From UBA11512 sp964623895 (GTDB lineage Bacteria; Bacillota; Clostridia; Oscillospirales; CAG-272), in contig CAZUWA010000001.1 of NCBI GenBank assembly GCA_964623895.1, positions 26,464 to 90,463 of the forward strand: 64,000 nucleotides of DNA. The letters run 5' to 3'. Below are positions 63,911 to 64,000 of this stretch, piece after piece (within the stretch, counting starts at the first letter, position 1; each line of letters starts with the position of its first letter). The notes under the pieces were generated by a model. It made no database searches. It worked only from the letters and a program-made list of their open reading frames with translations, and had not been told where the DNA came from. A program made the position numbers and the translations under genes.

Positions 63911-64000
63911 TACATATTTGACGTCCAATTGCCATTTTACGCCCAATTCCGTCGGCGTATCGTACTTCCCGGTGTGCTTGGACTTTTTCTTAGTGGATTC
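63911..64000 (-). pseudogene. transposase fragment (DDE integrase-core type)
   Basis: The minus strand encodes KKKSKHTGKYDTPTELGVKW followed by QLDVKYV, the entry into a DDE integrase core, with the aspartate of LDVKYV as the first catalytic residue. Similarity stops near 63911, and the rest of the core does not follow, so the gene is broken here. The N-terminal part would lie beyond the window. The family is probably IS481-like, which is a guess. Confidence 0.6.

Overview
The window looks like a chromosomal segment of a spore-forming, Gram-positive anaerobe of the Bacillota, class Clostridia. Support comes from sporulation genes (a SpoVAF/GerA-type germination protein and a very small spoVM next to rsgA), many lipoproteins with short lipoboxes, a T-box leader, an NfnAB-type transhydrogenase, GlgC/GlgD paired in a glycogen operon, and SigA promoters with 16-17 bp spacers and AT-rich intergenic DNA. 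No rRNA, tRNA or CRISPR array was seen.

Layout. 1-11.7 kb: the end of an RluA-type pseudouridine synthase gene, a DUF3810 membrane metallopeptidase-like gene, and a six-gene glycogen operon (glgB-glgC-glgD-glgA-glgP-GH13 amylase) closed by tandem terminators. 11.8-16.5 kb: two minus-strand genes for a membrane protein and a leucine-rich-repeat lipoprotein, then spoVAF and a repeat-rich lipoprotein. 16.4-22.8 kb: NAD(P)HX repair enzyme and methyltransferase on the minus strand, then rsgA, spoVM and a three-gene cassette of SpoIID-like and peptidoglycan-binding proteins. 22.8-27.5 kb: a secreted GDPD-family phosphodiesterase and a 5'-nucleotidase lipoprotein. 27.5-34.7 kb: a Crp/Fnr-controlled ABC importer, divergent from an operon of a degenerate AMP-binding protein, an ECF S component, a DUF1015 protein and a lipoprotein. 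34.7-39.8 kb: argG-argH-nfnA-nfnB. 39.8-43.2 kb: a decayed MFS gene, an HEHGH membrane protein, an AIM24 protein and a ClC transporter. 43.2-46.3 kb: a TrpXYZ-like ABC importer behind a T-box leader, with a candidate tyrosine specifier. 46.5-50.6 kb: PqqD-like protein, SipW-like peptidase, an unrecognised membrane protein, and a Wzz/BY-kinase/CpsB-phosphatase set. 50.8-56.6 kb: a five-gene minus-strand operon (lipid kinase, PlsC, cysteine-rich membrane protein, ApbE-NusG_II fusion, Gx transporter) and a metallophosphoesterase. 57.0-63.6 kb: a compact phage head cassette (portal, scaffold-like, capsid, connector-like and hub-like proteins) with no large terminase, integrase, tail or lysis gene in view. 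63.6-64.0 kb: the 5' part of a group II intron directly behind the cassette terminator, then a transposase fragment.

How the genes work together. The glg genes make, branch and mobilise glycogen. argGH makes arginine and nfnAB balances NADH, NADPH and ferredoxin. The spore genes point to cortex and coat assembly. The least explained parts are the orphan phage head cassette, the PqqD/SipW/BY-kinase module, the signal-less SpoIID/PG-binding cassette and the ApbE-NusG_II operon. Functions are read from motifs and family knowledge only; no searches were run.
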